Positions 7,296-13,298 of a DNA stretch of 13,298 nt are shown one piece after another. Numbering within the stretch: the first letter of the stretch is position 1; each line of letters starts with the position of its first letter. This DNA comes from an uncultured Acetobacter sp. (lineage in GTDB: Bacteria; Pseudomonadota; Alphaproteobacteria; Acetobacterales; Acetobacteraceae), in NCBI GenBank assembly GCA_937900755.1, contig CALCDN010000218.1:1-13298 (forward strand), in the 5' to 3' direction. The notes beneath the pieces are model-generated. The model made no database searches. It had not been told where the DNA came from and saw only the letters and a program-made list of their open reading frames with translations. A program made the position numbers and the translations under genes.

Positions 7296-10200
7296 CTAGA
7301 ACTTAAGCTGCACATCGGCTTTGATCCCGCTGTCAACAGACTGGTTTCCATACTGGCCAATGTAGGACAGCCCGACCTTGACGCGCTCGCTCAACCGGGC
7401 ACTCAGGCCTGCGTCAAGGACTGCGGCATCAACCGAAAGGGGTGCCCCCGCAATGTCCATGGACCCGTTGCCCCCTGCGGCAAACACGGCATGGCCCGTA
7501 GGTGTGACCAGCCCGAACGTATGGCGGTAGGCAAGGGAACCATGCGGTATTAACAGCAGTTTTCCCGCATGCAGGGTAGAGGACGCCTTTATTCCAAAGG
7601 TGGAGAGCGTCACCCCCGTATCCGTGGCATACCCCCGTAGTGCGGCGGCCCCGCCGTGCTCGTGGTAGCCATTGGTATGCAGGTTTACATACGCCACATT
7701 GGCAAAGGGTTCGGCCACGCCATAGCGTGTATGAAGCTGGTAGCCCAGTTCGCCAAAGCCCTGTGCGGTACCGGCCATGTAGTCGCTGGAGAGACGGTTC
7801 GAGTACCCGGGGAACAGCACATTGCGTTGCAGGCTCAGCATGTTCCACGTATAGGCCGCTCCCAGCCGCAGGTTGAGCGCACCCCAGTGCGTGCCCGCAT
7901 ACCCCCCAAGGGTTACGTTGTTGCCATGCCCGGAGGAGCTTCTGCCGTTTGTTATGTCAAACATGGAGCGGCCATAGCCGAGCATGGCGCCAATGCGCCA
8001 GGTGTCGTCCATAAAGGGGGCGTCAACCCCCATGGCAAAGCCGGTGCTGGAATGGTGCAGGGCGGCCGCGTTGCCATCGCCCCCATTATGGCCAAGGCTG
8101 CCATAGGCCTGCCCCCATAAAATGGCCTGCCCGGCACGGCAGCCTTCATCCTTGCGCCCGGTTTTAAGGGAGGCGGTGTGCACGGTGTCGTCCGCGTGGC
8201 CTGTCTCGCACTCGGCGGTATCCAGCCGGTCCAGAACCATCTGGCGCACAAACAGACTGTCCTGCACCAGGGCCGTGCGCGCGGAGGCATGCACCTCCCC
8301 CGAAAGCGCGTTCATGCCCTGGCGCGCATCGGCCGGGCCCAGGGATTGCATGGCCTGCACCATGGCGTTGCCCTGGGGCAGGCGGTCGAGCATCTGCGCT
8401 GTTTCGCGCTCGTTCCGGCTATTGGTGATTGCGGCAAAGCTCAGGGCGTTGCGCGCCATCAGGACATCCAGGTCATTCCCGTTGTAAAACAGGGAGGGAG
8501 ACATAAACGTGTAAGTGCTGGTCAGGTTGGTCAGCAGTGAAGAGCTTTTTTGGCTGAACCCCGCAGCAGATGTGGCAAGCGTATAATATTCGTTGAGTTG
8601 GAGAGGGATGGACGGCGCCACATTCAGGACCACGGTGCCGGAGAGGGAGGAACTCCCCGTTACGTTGACAAAGCCGGACTGGAGTTGCTGGTACGTCTTG
8701 CCCCCCAAGGTCATTGTCGCGCCGGAAAGCTGGTCGTTCCCTTGTAGCACCAGGGCGGCGTTCTGGTTTGTTTGCAAATTGCCCTGCACGGTCAGGCTGC
8801 CCTGCACCCCCGGGGCGGCGAGGGTGCCGCCCTGTGCAATAATGGTGTTGCCAACCATGCCCGTGCCCGTAAGGGTGCCACCGTTGCTGGCGGTTACGGT
8901 GGAGTTGGCAATGGAGCCATCCACTTCCAGCGTGCCATTGGTTATGCTTGTGTCGCCGCTGTAGCTGTTGTTGGTGTTCAGCACGGTTGTGCCCGGCCCG
9001 GTTTGCGCAAGGCCGCCCGTGCCATCAATGGTCTGGGCCAAGGTGAACGTGTCGCTGTGGTCTATGGCCAGCGTGCCATTGTCGTGGATGGCGGACCCAG
9101 CCGCCAGTGCGCCCGCTGTGCCCCCATTGCCCAGCTGTAAAACACCATCGTCAATGGTGGTGTCGCCCTGGTAGGTCTGGTCCCTGGTTATGATGAGGGT
9201 ACCCAGATCGGTTTTTTTAAGAGACGTGCCGTTGGTGACAAGCTGGTCGTTAAGAACGGTATCAAAAATTGCCGTAATGGATGCGCCCGCGGTGGTGCCG
9301 TCCCCCACGCGCATGGTGGTCAGCGATGTTGCCGCGTAAATATCATCCCCGGTTATTGTGTATGATTTTCCATCATTATTGGCAAACTGCATGCCGCTGG
9401 TGATGATATTGGACGTCTGGCCGTTGTTTGTGTCCTGCACGGTTACCGTCCCGGCGTTTCCCGCATAGACAACAAACGCATTATTGACCCACGCCCCATT
9501 CAGTGACCCCTGTTTGTTGGTCCAGTTAAAGGCGTCGGGGGTGCTCTGGGCAGTCCATATGCCGTTGCCGCCATCAACCGTGCCGTTGTTCCGGTTGCCT
9601 GTGGCACCACCATCCCAGAAGGTAAGGCTGCCATAATCGACAATCAGGTTAACCTGCTGGGCAATGGATGTTTGCAAAGTCATGCTGCTACCCGGAGCCA
9701 CATTTGTGGTGACAATGCTTTGGTTTGCAACACCGGATAATGTGCCGTCATAGGTGTACAAACGGTAAAGCCCGGGGTCGAAAACGTTGGAATGAACGCT
9801 CGATCCCGCTGTGTTGGCGGTAATATCCAGCGTGCCGCCAAGGGTCAGGTCCCCCTTGACCGCGATCAGTGAATTATAGGCGCCGCCGGAAACATTGGTC
9901 TGTCCCAGATAAAAGTTCTGGGTGGAGCCACTCTCCAATGTCAGGTTCTGGTTGATGTTCAGCGTTCCAACGCGGCTGGTCACACCGCCGGGGGTCAGGG
10001 CGCCCCCCGCATACACCGTCGTATTGCCCCCCAGCGTGCCCGTGCCGGACAAATTGGCGGAGTTGTTGATAGAGATATCTCCGGTTGCCTGGTTCTGGTC
10101 GCCATCGACGGCAAGGGTGCCGGACTCAATTTCGGTCACTCCCGTATAGGTGTTGTCTCCGCTGAAGATCTGCGTCCCGGATGTCTTGACCTTAACGCTA

Positions 10201-11909
10201 CCTGCGCCGGAAAGCGTGCCTGAATAGGTGCTGTTCCCCGCCATCAAATAGAGCTGGCCGCCCAGGCTTCCATTGGCTGAACCACTTAAGGAGCCAATGG
10301 TCGCGCCGTTGCCGGTTACAGAAAAACTGCCGCCAGTTGAATAGAGTTTTCCATTTATGGTATCGCCATCAAGTGTCAGGCTGCCAGCGCTGTTGTCAAC
10401 ATCGCCCAGTACAGTATTGCCGTTTGTCAACGTCATTGTTCCGGCATTGGCAACGCTGCCCGTAGTTCCACCGCTTATTGTAAATGTTCCGTTGGAATCA
10501 TTGGTGGCCATCTGGGTTATTGTGCTGTTGGAAAAAGTGCTGGTACCACTTTTATTTTCTATACTGCCAACCTGGGATGCATTTTGAACATTCACGACCC
10601 CTATGTTTGAGATCGCCCCCAGAATGGTTCCCGCATCCATATTCAGATTGGTTGAATTGGTAACATTGCCGGCAATTTCAGCGTTTGAAGTAACATCAAG
10701 CGTGCCTGCATTGTTGACGTTTCCCATAATGTTGGAAAAATCCGTCAAATTGAATGTCCCACCGGACGTGTTTGTCACGCCTCCTTGTATGATGGCCTGT
10801 TTATCCAGGCTTGTGGTGCCGGCATTTACCACGGAGCCATCAAATATTGCACCGGTTGAGGCCGTTATGGACCCGAATTTTGTATTATTGACCTGCCCGC
10901 CCACTGTTCCGTTCACGGTAAGGGCACCTGTGTTGATGACATTGCCCGAGACCGTGGCCCCTGTTCCTATACTTGTCGGGTGGCTTGCGTTTGAGTTGTT
11001 TGTAAGATTGCCAGCGATTGAACCTGTTAAAATCAGGCTGGCTCCAGAATTTACACTAGTGTTTCCGGTATAGGTATTGGCCCCGGACAGGGATTGAACC
11101 CCGCCTGAAATGCTCAGGCCGCCAGTCCCGGACATAACGCCTGAATATACTGTATTACTGGCGCGGGTGATTGTTAAAAGACCATTCAAGACCCCGTTGG
11201 CCGAACCGGACAGGGCGTTGATCATTCCGCCAGACATGTTGAATGTGCCGCCCTGCGCGTCCAGCGTGCCCAGAATATAGGTCCATGGTCCAGACAGGGA
11301 GAGGGTGCCACCATAATTGGTAACCCCACCTTGCACCATTGCCATGCCGGTCAAATTCAGGGCGCCATAGTTATCAACGCTGCTTCCAATGGTCGAGCTT
11401 GTTGTAAACGTGCCAGATGCCTGGTTTGTCAGGCCCCCATATATTGCGGTGGATGTCAGGTTGGCGCTGCCTGAGTTGTCAAAATCACCGGTAATGGCAC
11501 CGGATTTTCCTATGAACGTGGCATTTTGTTCATTTGTGATATTGGAAGAAGATGCCCCGGAAAAAGTTATGGCACCATAATTTGTAATATCTCCGGTTGC
11601 TCCACCGGTAATGGAAAGTTGGCCGTAATTGTTTGTAGTGTTCAAAGTTCCCGCACTGGTAAGGGTACTGTTGTTCGTGGTCGTTCCGGTTACTGTTCCT
11701 GTTGTTGTAACCGTCGTGTTGCCATTGTTGATGAGAGTTATATTTTCGTTATCAGATATAGTATAGGTATTGCCATTGATAACGGTGTAATTTGTCCCGC
11801 CAGCCACGGCAAAAGATGGGGCGGAGATGAATATTGAACTTGTAAAAAAATAAAATCTGTTATTATTCAATATGTTTTTTTGGAAAAACATAAAGACTCT
11901 CTCCAGCAT
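7296..11909 (-). CDS. Large autotransporter (type Va secretion) with repetitive beta-helix passenger and C-terminal barrel
   Basis: The 1537-residue protein should cross the inner membrane by Sec and deliver its passenger to the cell surface through its own barrel. A signal peptide covers about 1-36 (hydrophobic FFTSSIFISA, then SFAVA). The passenger (about 37-1150) is rich in Gly, Asn, Ser and Thr and is a predicted beta-helix. It has rungs of 15-22 residues ending in Asn (110-198 and 304-506), a duplicated SGSANG/NTYTG module (220-298 and 526-604), and four strand repeats of the autotransporter type (near 261, 566, 893 and 962). A helical linker (about 1155-1232), a loop with Cys1234 and Cys1257 and a barrel (about 1262-1537) follow; the barrel ends in Phe, as is typical. 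No protease or lipase motif is visible, so adhesion or aggregation is the likeliest role. A second start, ATG 11891, has GGAG 9 bases before it. Confidence 0.9.
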   Translation of the reverse strand: MLERVFMFFQKNILNNNRFYFFTSSIFISAPSFAVAGGTNYTVINGNTYTISDNENITLINNGNTTVTTTGTVTGTTTNNSTLTSAGTLNTTNNYGQLSITGGATGDITNYGAITFSGASSSNITNEQNATFIGKSGAITGDFDNSGSANLTSTAIYGGLTNQASGTFTTSSTIGSSVDNYGALNLTGMAMVQGGVTNYGGTLSLSGPWTYILGTLDAQGGTFNMSGGMINALSGSANGVLNGLLTITRASNTVYSGVMSGTGGLSISGGVQSLSGANTYTGNTSVNSGASLILTGSIAGNLTNNSNASHPTSIGTGATVSGNVINTGALTVNGTVGGQVNNTKFGSITASTGAIFDGSVVNAGTTSLDKQAIIQGGVTNTSGGTFNLTDFSNIMGNVNNAGTLDVTSNAEIAGNVTNSTNLNMDAGTILGAISNIGVVNVQNASQVGSIENKSGTSTFSNSTITQMATNDSNGTFTISGGTTGSVANAGTMTLTNGNTVLGDVDNSAGSLTLDGDTINGKLYSTGGSFSVTGNGATIGSLSGSANGSLGGQLYLMAGNSTYSGTLSGAGSVKVKTSGTQIFSGDNTYTGVTEIESGTLAVDGDQNQATGDISINNSANLSGTGTLGGNTTVYAGGALTPGGVTSRVGTLNINQNLTLESGSTQNFYLGQTNVSGGAYNSLIAVKGDLTLGGTLDITANTAGSSVHSNVFDPGLYRLYTYDGTLSGVANQSIVTTNVAPGSSMTLQTSIAQQVNLIVDYGSLTFWDGGATGNRNNGTVDGGNGIWTAQSTPDAFNWTNKQGSLNGAWVNNAFVVYAGNAGTVTVQDTNNGQTSNIITSGMQFANNDGKSYTITGDDIYAATSLTTMRVGDGTTAGASITAIFDTVLNDQLVTNGTSLKKTDLGTLIITRDQTYQGDTTIDDGVLQLGNGGTAGALAAGSAIHDNGTLAIDHSDTFTLAQTIDGTGGLAQTGPGTTVLNTNNSYSGDTSITNGTLEVDGSIANSTVTASNGGTLTGTGMVGNTIIAQGGTLAAPGVQGSLTVQGNLQTNQNAALVLQGNDQLSGATMTLGGKTYQQLQSGFVNVTGSSSLSGTVVLNVAPSIPLQLNEYYTLATSAAGFSQKSSSLLTNLTSTYTFMSPSLFYNGNDLDVLMARNALSFAAITNSRNERETAQMLDRLPQGNAMVQAMQSLGPADARQGMNALSGEVHASARTALVQDSLFVRQMVLDRLDTAECETGHADDTVHTASLKTGRKDEGCRAGQAILWGQAYGSLGHNGGDGNAAALHHSSTGFAMGVDAPFMDDTWRIGAMLGYGRSMFDITNGRSSSGHGNNVTLGGYAGTHWGALNLRLGAAYTWNMLSLQRNVLFPGYSNRLSSDYMAGTAQGFGELGYQLHTRYGVAEPFANVAYVNLHTNGYHEHGGAAALRGYATDTGVTLSTFGIKASSTLHAGKLLLIPHGSLAYRHTFGLVTPTGHAVFAAGGNGSMDIAGAPLSVDAAVLDAGLSARLSERVKVGLSYIGQYGNQSVDSGIKADVQLKF
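10098..10334 (-). repeat. Passenger module, copy B (codes for residues 526-604)
   Basis: This segment shares with residues 220-298 the order GG-(S/T)F, SGSANG, a short strand, YSG, SG(T/A)G, SGDNTYTG and a closing SGTLAVDGD. The two copies begin 306 codons apart, and each follows a run of Asn-ended rungs. Similarity is seen in the protein; the DNA has diverged. Confidence 0.7.
10338..11000 (-). repeat. Second asparagine-ladder run of the autotransporter passenger
   Basis: Codes for residues 304-524. Rungs end with asparagines at 304, 326, 342, 362, 380, 400, 418, 435, 452, 470, 488 and 506, spaced 16-22 residues and mostly 17-18. The preceding residues are usually hydrophobic then small or polar (VTN, VNN, ISN, VAN, VDN). 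The pattern fits one Asn per beta-helix turn. Confidence 0.75.
11016..11252 (-). repeat. Passenger module, copy A (codes for residues 220-298)
   Basis: Partner of the module encoded at 10098-10334. It runs from GGTFNMSGG through SGSANG, VYSGVMSG, GANTYTGNTS and LILTGSI, and links the first ladder run to the second. Confidence 0.7.
11268..11627 (-). repeat. First asparagine-ladder run of the autotransporter passenger
   Basis: Codes for residues 95-214. Rung-ending asparagines fall at 110, 126, 145, 162, 180 and 198, with spacings of 16, 19, 17, 18 and 18. The endings are DITN, NITN, DFDN, GLTN, SVDN and GVTN. A further rung (about 199-214) ends without Asn before module A. Confidence 0.75.
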
Positions 11910-11999
11910 AATGCCGTCTCCCAGCGCAGGACAATAAAAATTTCAATGAACACCTTAACAATAATTAATTAATAATATTCTAATTGCTCTGGAGAGTTA

Positions 12000-12018
12000 T
12001 TTGATAATATTTATCAAA
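12000..12018. promoter_or_regulatory. Operator-like palindrome, Fur-box resemblance
   Basis: TTTGATAA, a TAT spacer and TTATCAAA form a perfect 8-bp inverted repeat. Its core TGATAAT-A-TTTATCA differs by one base from the classical 7-1-7 Fur site TGATAAT-N-ATTATCA. The regulator is inferred, since Fur-family sites vary in alphaproteobacteria. Confidence 0.5.
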
Positions 12019-12024
12019 CAAGAG

Positions 12025-12037
12025 GATATGGCATATC
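12025..12037. promoter_or_regulatory. Second operator-like palindrome
   Basis: GATATG-G-CATATC is a perfect 6-1-6 inverted repeat. Its centre (12031) is 22 bp from that of the neighbouring palindrome (12009), about two helical turns, so the two would face the same side of the DNA. Confidence 0.4.
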
Positions 12038-12110
12038 ATTATTGGTTTTAGTTTGTTTTTTATTTACAAACACGACACTGTTTTATTATGCCACATGGCA
12101 ACGCCGCACC

Positions 12111-12419
12111 GCGTAAAAGGTGTGGCCGCTGTTTTTTTCCAGGTGTTGTCAGGGGTGAATACCGGACCGCGCACAGGGCGAATACGCAGGCATTGATCCG
12201 GGCATTGATCCGGGATGTGCGGCCCATAAGAGCACGCTCATCACTGGCCTGCGGGAATTAAAACGATGTGCAACGCCATGCGCCGGGCACCGGTCAAACG
12301 CGGTTGGCCACAGGCGCGCATACCTGAACACCAGAGATGCCACAACAACGCAGACCATGCGCAGTCAAGGCAGAGAGCGTTCAACACGCGCTGAAATTCA
12401 AGATGTGGGGGGAATGAAA
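12111..12419. other. Intergenic stretch without a supported gene
   Basis: I see no credible coding region. The two open frames on the minus strand lack family features, and one runs through tRNA-Phe. At 12098-12121 GCCGCACC and GGTGTGGC can pair (one G-U) and are followed by a T-run at 12131-12137, a terminator-like arrangement with no gene in front of it. A 12-base tandem repeat lies at 12189-12212. Confidence 0.5.
12189..12212. repeat. Tandem duplication of a 12-base unit
   Basis: GGCATTGATCCG occurs twice in direct succession with no mismatch. Two copies are best explained by replication slippage; no function is apparent. Confidence 0.7.
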
Positions 12420-12495
12420 TGGTGCCCAAGACCGGGATCGAACCAGTGACACTGCGATTTTCAGTCGCATGCTCTACCAACTGAGCTACTTGGGC
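12420..12495 (-). tRNA. tRNA-Phe (anticodon GAA)
   Basis: On the minus strand GCCCAAG pairs with CTTGGGC in the acceptor stem, GCTC with GAGC in the D-stem, and TGCGA with TCGCA around the loop CTGAAAA. The T-arm contains GGTTCGATCC. The anticodon is GAA (phenylalanine). Discriminator A and the encoded CCA lie at 12423-12420. It follows yacG on the same strand. Confidence 0.97.
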
Positions 12496-12496
12496 A

Positions 12497-12511
12497 CCGC
12501 AAGCCTTGCGG
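12497..12511 (-). other. Hairpin directly 5' of tRNA-Phe
   Basis: CCGCAAG and CTTGCGG form a perfect 7-bp inverted repeat around one base, starting two positions from the mature tRNA 5' end. It could be a leader stem of the precursor tRNA near the RNase P cut. Confidence 0.4.
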
Positions 12512-12526
12512 CGTGAGAGAGCATTT

Positions 12527-12547
12527 ATCTCAGCTGGCGGCTGAGAT
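12527..12547 (-). other. Inverted repeat between yacG and tRNA-Phe
   Basis: ATCTCAGC and GCTGAGAT pair perfectly around TGGCG, four bases after the yacG stop. No T-run follows on the minus strand, so a normal terminator is unlikely. A weak promoter (TTGATC, 17 bases, TAAATG) for tRNA-Phe would span it. Confidence 0.4.
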
Positions 12548-12551
12548 CAAG

Positions 12552-12734
12552 TCATGTTTCCTCATTTATTTCAGCTTTTTCGCTTTCCCCATCTGGCAGT
12601 GGGGTGCCGGGAATACGGTAGTTGCCACCAAACCAGCGGCCCAGATCCACATCCGCGCAGCGGCGGGAGCAGAACGGCCGGTAAGAGGCAGCGGCAGGTT
12701 GCCCGCAGATCGGGCATTTGGCTGAATGGGTCAT
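12552..12734 (-). CDS. yacG: YacG, zinc-finger DNA gyrase inhibitor
   Basis: A 60-residue protein with the complete YacG zinc site: Cys7 and Cys10 in CPICG, and Cys22 and Cys26 in CSRRC. It is followed by the conserved block ADVDLGRWFGGNYRIPG and an acidic tail. In E. coli YacG binds GyrB and blocks gyrase. The start overlaps the end of the upstream ribonuclease gene: its TGA (12736-12734) shares bases with ATG 12734 and with an alternative ATG at 12737 that adds one Met. This points to translational coupling. Longer in-frame starts upstream only read the ribonuclease gene in another frame. Ribonuclease E/G next to yacG is a common alphaproteobacterial arrangement, and tRNA-Phe follows. Confidence 0.93.
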   Translation of the reverse strand: MTHSAKCPICGQPAAASYRPFCSRRCADVDLGRWFGGNYRIPGTPLPDGESEKAEINEET

Positions 12735-13298
12735 CATGAATTCTGAACCGTCCATGTAAAATCGGGGAGGGCGTGGTCCATGTGCAGGCTCAGGGGCCTG
12801 CCTAGCTGGCGGGCGCAGTCGGCCACGGCTTCGGGGTCCTGTTCGAGGGCGCGTATTATGCCCGCGCCACCATTTATCCGGCCTGTATGGGGGGCATGGG
12901 CCAGAATATGCCTCAGCACCCGCAGCGCGCGGCCATGCGGGCTGTTCAGCAGTTCGGGCAGGGAGGGGTAAATGCGTGCTCGCACGATTTCGATCAGCCC
13001 CAGGGCGGTCACCCCAAGGCAACGCGGGTTGAGCGGGTCTGGTTTGAGCGCCTCGGTCACGGGTTCGAGCAGGGCCTGCCGTTTACGGGTGGCAAGGCCT
13101 GCGGGGTCGATCAGAATGGCGCCAGACAGGTTGCGCAGGCGAATCTGGCGCATGAGTGCGGGCAGGGCATCACGGTTGGCCGCGAACTGCGCGGTCTGCT
13201 TGGCGCGGCCCGTTTGCGCGGGGGGGGCGTCCATATCAATGGCGATCAGGGCCGGAGTGGGGGTAATGGTTGCTTCCATGCCACCGGGCAGGGGCACC
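12734..13298 (-). CDS. Ribonuclease E/G family protein (C-terminal part, cut by the window edge)
   Basis: The last 187 codons or so of a gene whose start lies beyond the right edge; the frame is open to the end. The segment holds two conserved acidic sites of the RNase E/G catalytic domain: AIDMD near the edge (codons about 13243-13229) and ILIDPAG about 40 residues later, preceded by QIRLRNLSG. In E. coli RNase E the matching aspartates (303 and 346) bind the catalytic Mg2+. The rest (TRKRQALLEPVTEAL, then GVTALGLIEIVR) fits the family. After this there is no long disordered scaffold tail as in RNase E, only about 70 further residues, so an RNase G-like or compact form is likely. These enzymes process rRNA and mRNA. 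It overlaps yacG by a few bases. Confidence 0.88.
   Translation of the reverse strand, partial: VPLPGGMEATITPTPALIAIDMDAPPAQTGRAKQTAQFAANRDALPALMRQIRLRNLSGAILIDPAGLATRKRQALLEPVTEALKPDPLNPRCLGVTALGLIEIVRARIYPSLPELLNSPHGRALRVLRHILAHAPHTGRINGGAGIIRALEQDPEAVADCARQLGRPLSLHMDHALPDFTWTVQNS

Larger units (their letters stand above)
11910..12110 (-). promoter_or_regulatory. AT-rich control region of the autotransporter gene
   Basis: This stretch carries no gene. Within 11941-12060 only 28 of 120 bases are G or C, against well over 60% in most of the window. On the minus strand a -10-like TAGAAT lies at 11982-11977, about 70 bases before the start codon, with no good -35 at the right spacing, which would suit an activator-dependent or repressed promoter. 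GGGAG lies 8 bases before ATG 11909. Two palindromes at 12000-12037 sit just upstream and are listed separately. Confidence 0.5.

Noticed and set aside
8122..9174. Plus-strand open frames opposite the autotransporter
   Set aside because: They are antisense to a continuous 1537-codon gene with clear passenger and barrel features and have no features of their own.
11085..11100. tRNA T-arm-like string (GGGATTGAACC) inside the autotransporter
   Set aside because: No acceptor, D or anticodon stems surround it; it simply encodes part of the passenger.
10098..11627. Repetitive region considered as a CRISPR array or tandem DNA repeat
   Set aside because: The periodicity is in the protein (15-22 residues); DNA units are not identical, there are no constant repeats with unique spacers, and the frame is open throughout.
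12149..12480. Two overlapping minus-strand open frames between the autotransporter and tRNA-Phe
   Set aside because: One runs through tRNA-Phe, neither has a ribosome site or family features, and they overlap each other in different frames.
12420..12495. tRNA-Phe as an integration site for a mobile island carrying the autotransporter
   Set aside because: No integrase and no repeated copy of the tRNA 3' end is visible in the window, so the idea has no direct support here.

Overview
The window is a stretch of high-GC bacterial chromosome. The gene set and protein styles suggest an alphaproteobacterium, most likely an acetic acid bacterium (Acetobacteraceae, Komagataeibacter/Gluconacetobacter-like). 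The clues are a short-chain dehydrogenase of the acetic-acid-bacterium type ending in GGYTAQ, a ribonuclease E/G gene overlapping yacG and followed by tRNA-Phe, CCA-encoding tRNA genes, and strong GC bias in the housekeeping genes. The taxon is inferred; no rRNA is present.

Layout. 1-959: the 3' part of an alpha/beta hydrolase (serine aminopeptidase S33/lysophospholipase type), cut by the window edge. 1041-1117: tRNA-Arg(CCG). 1275-1775: a small three-helix membrane protein of unknown function. 1896-2486: a small exported protein with four cysteines. 2528-3949: a class I photolyase with a complete tryptophan triad. 4057-4818: a short-chain dehydrogenase very close to the Lactobacillus R-alcohol dehydrogenase group but with an NADH-type Asp37. 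4831-4900: two strong hairpins that end this gene and the convergent cytochrome c gene. 4930-5400 (minus): a periplasmic mono-haem cytochrome c with a clear -35/-10 promoter. 5545-6660: a THUMP-domain 23S rRNA guanine-N2 methyltransferase resembling the N-terminal half of RlmL. 6765-7277: a membrane protein with a charged, probably coiled-coil segment and two C-terminal helices.

7296-11909 (minus): a 1537-residue type V autotransporter that fills a third of the window. Its passenger is a repetitive beta-helix with regularly spaced asparagines, a duplicated non-ladder module and four autotransporter-type strand repeats. It is followed by a helical linker, a short two-cysteine loop and a C-terminal barrel ending in Phe. 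The upstream region is very AT-rich (28 G/C in 120 bases at 11941-12060) and holds two operator-like palindromes whose centres lie 22 bp apart; one resembles a Fur box.

12420-12495 (minus): tRNA-Phe(GAA). 12552-12734 (minus): yacG. 12734-13298 (minus): the C-terminal part of a ribonuclease E/G family gene that runs off the window and overlaps yacG.

Most genes here are independent housekeeping or metabolic units. I see no integrase, transposase, CRISPR array or multi-gene defence operon. The accessory element is the autotransporter with its AT-rich control region; the two small unknown membrane proteins and the four-cysteine exported protein are the other undescribed items.
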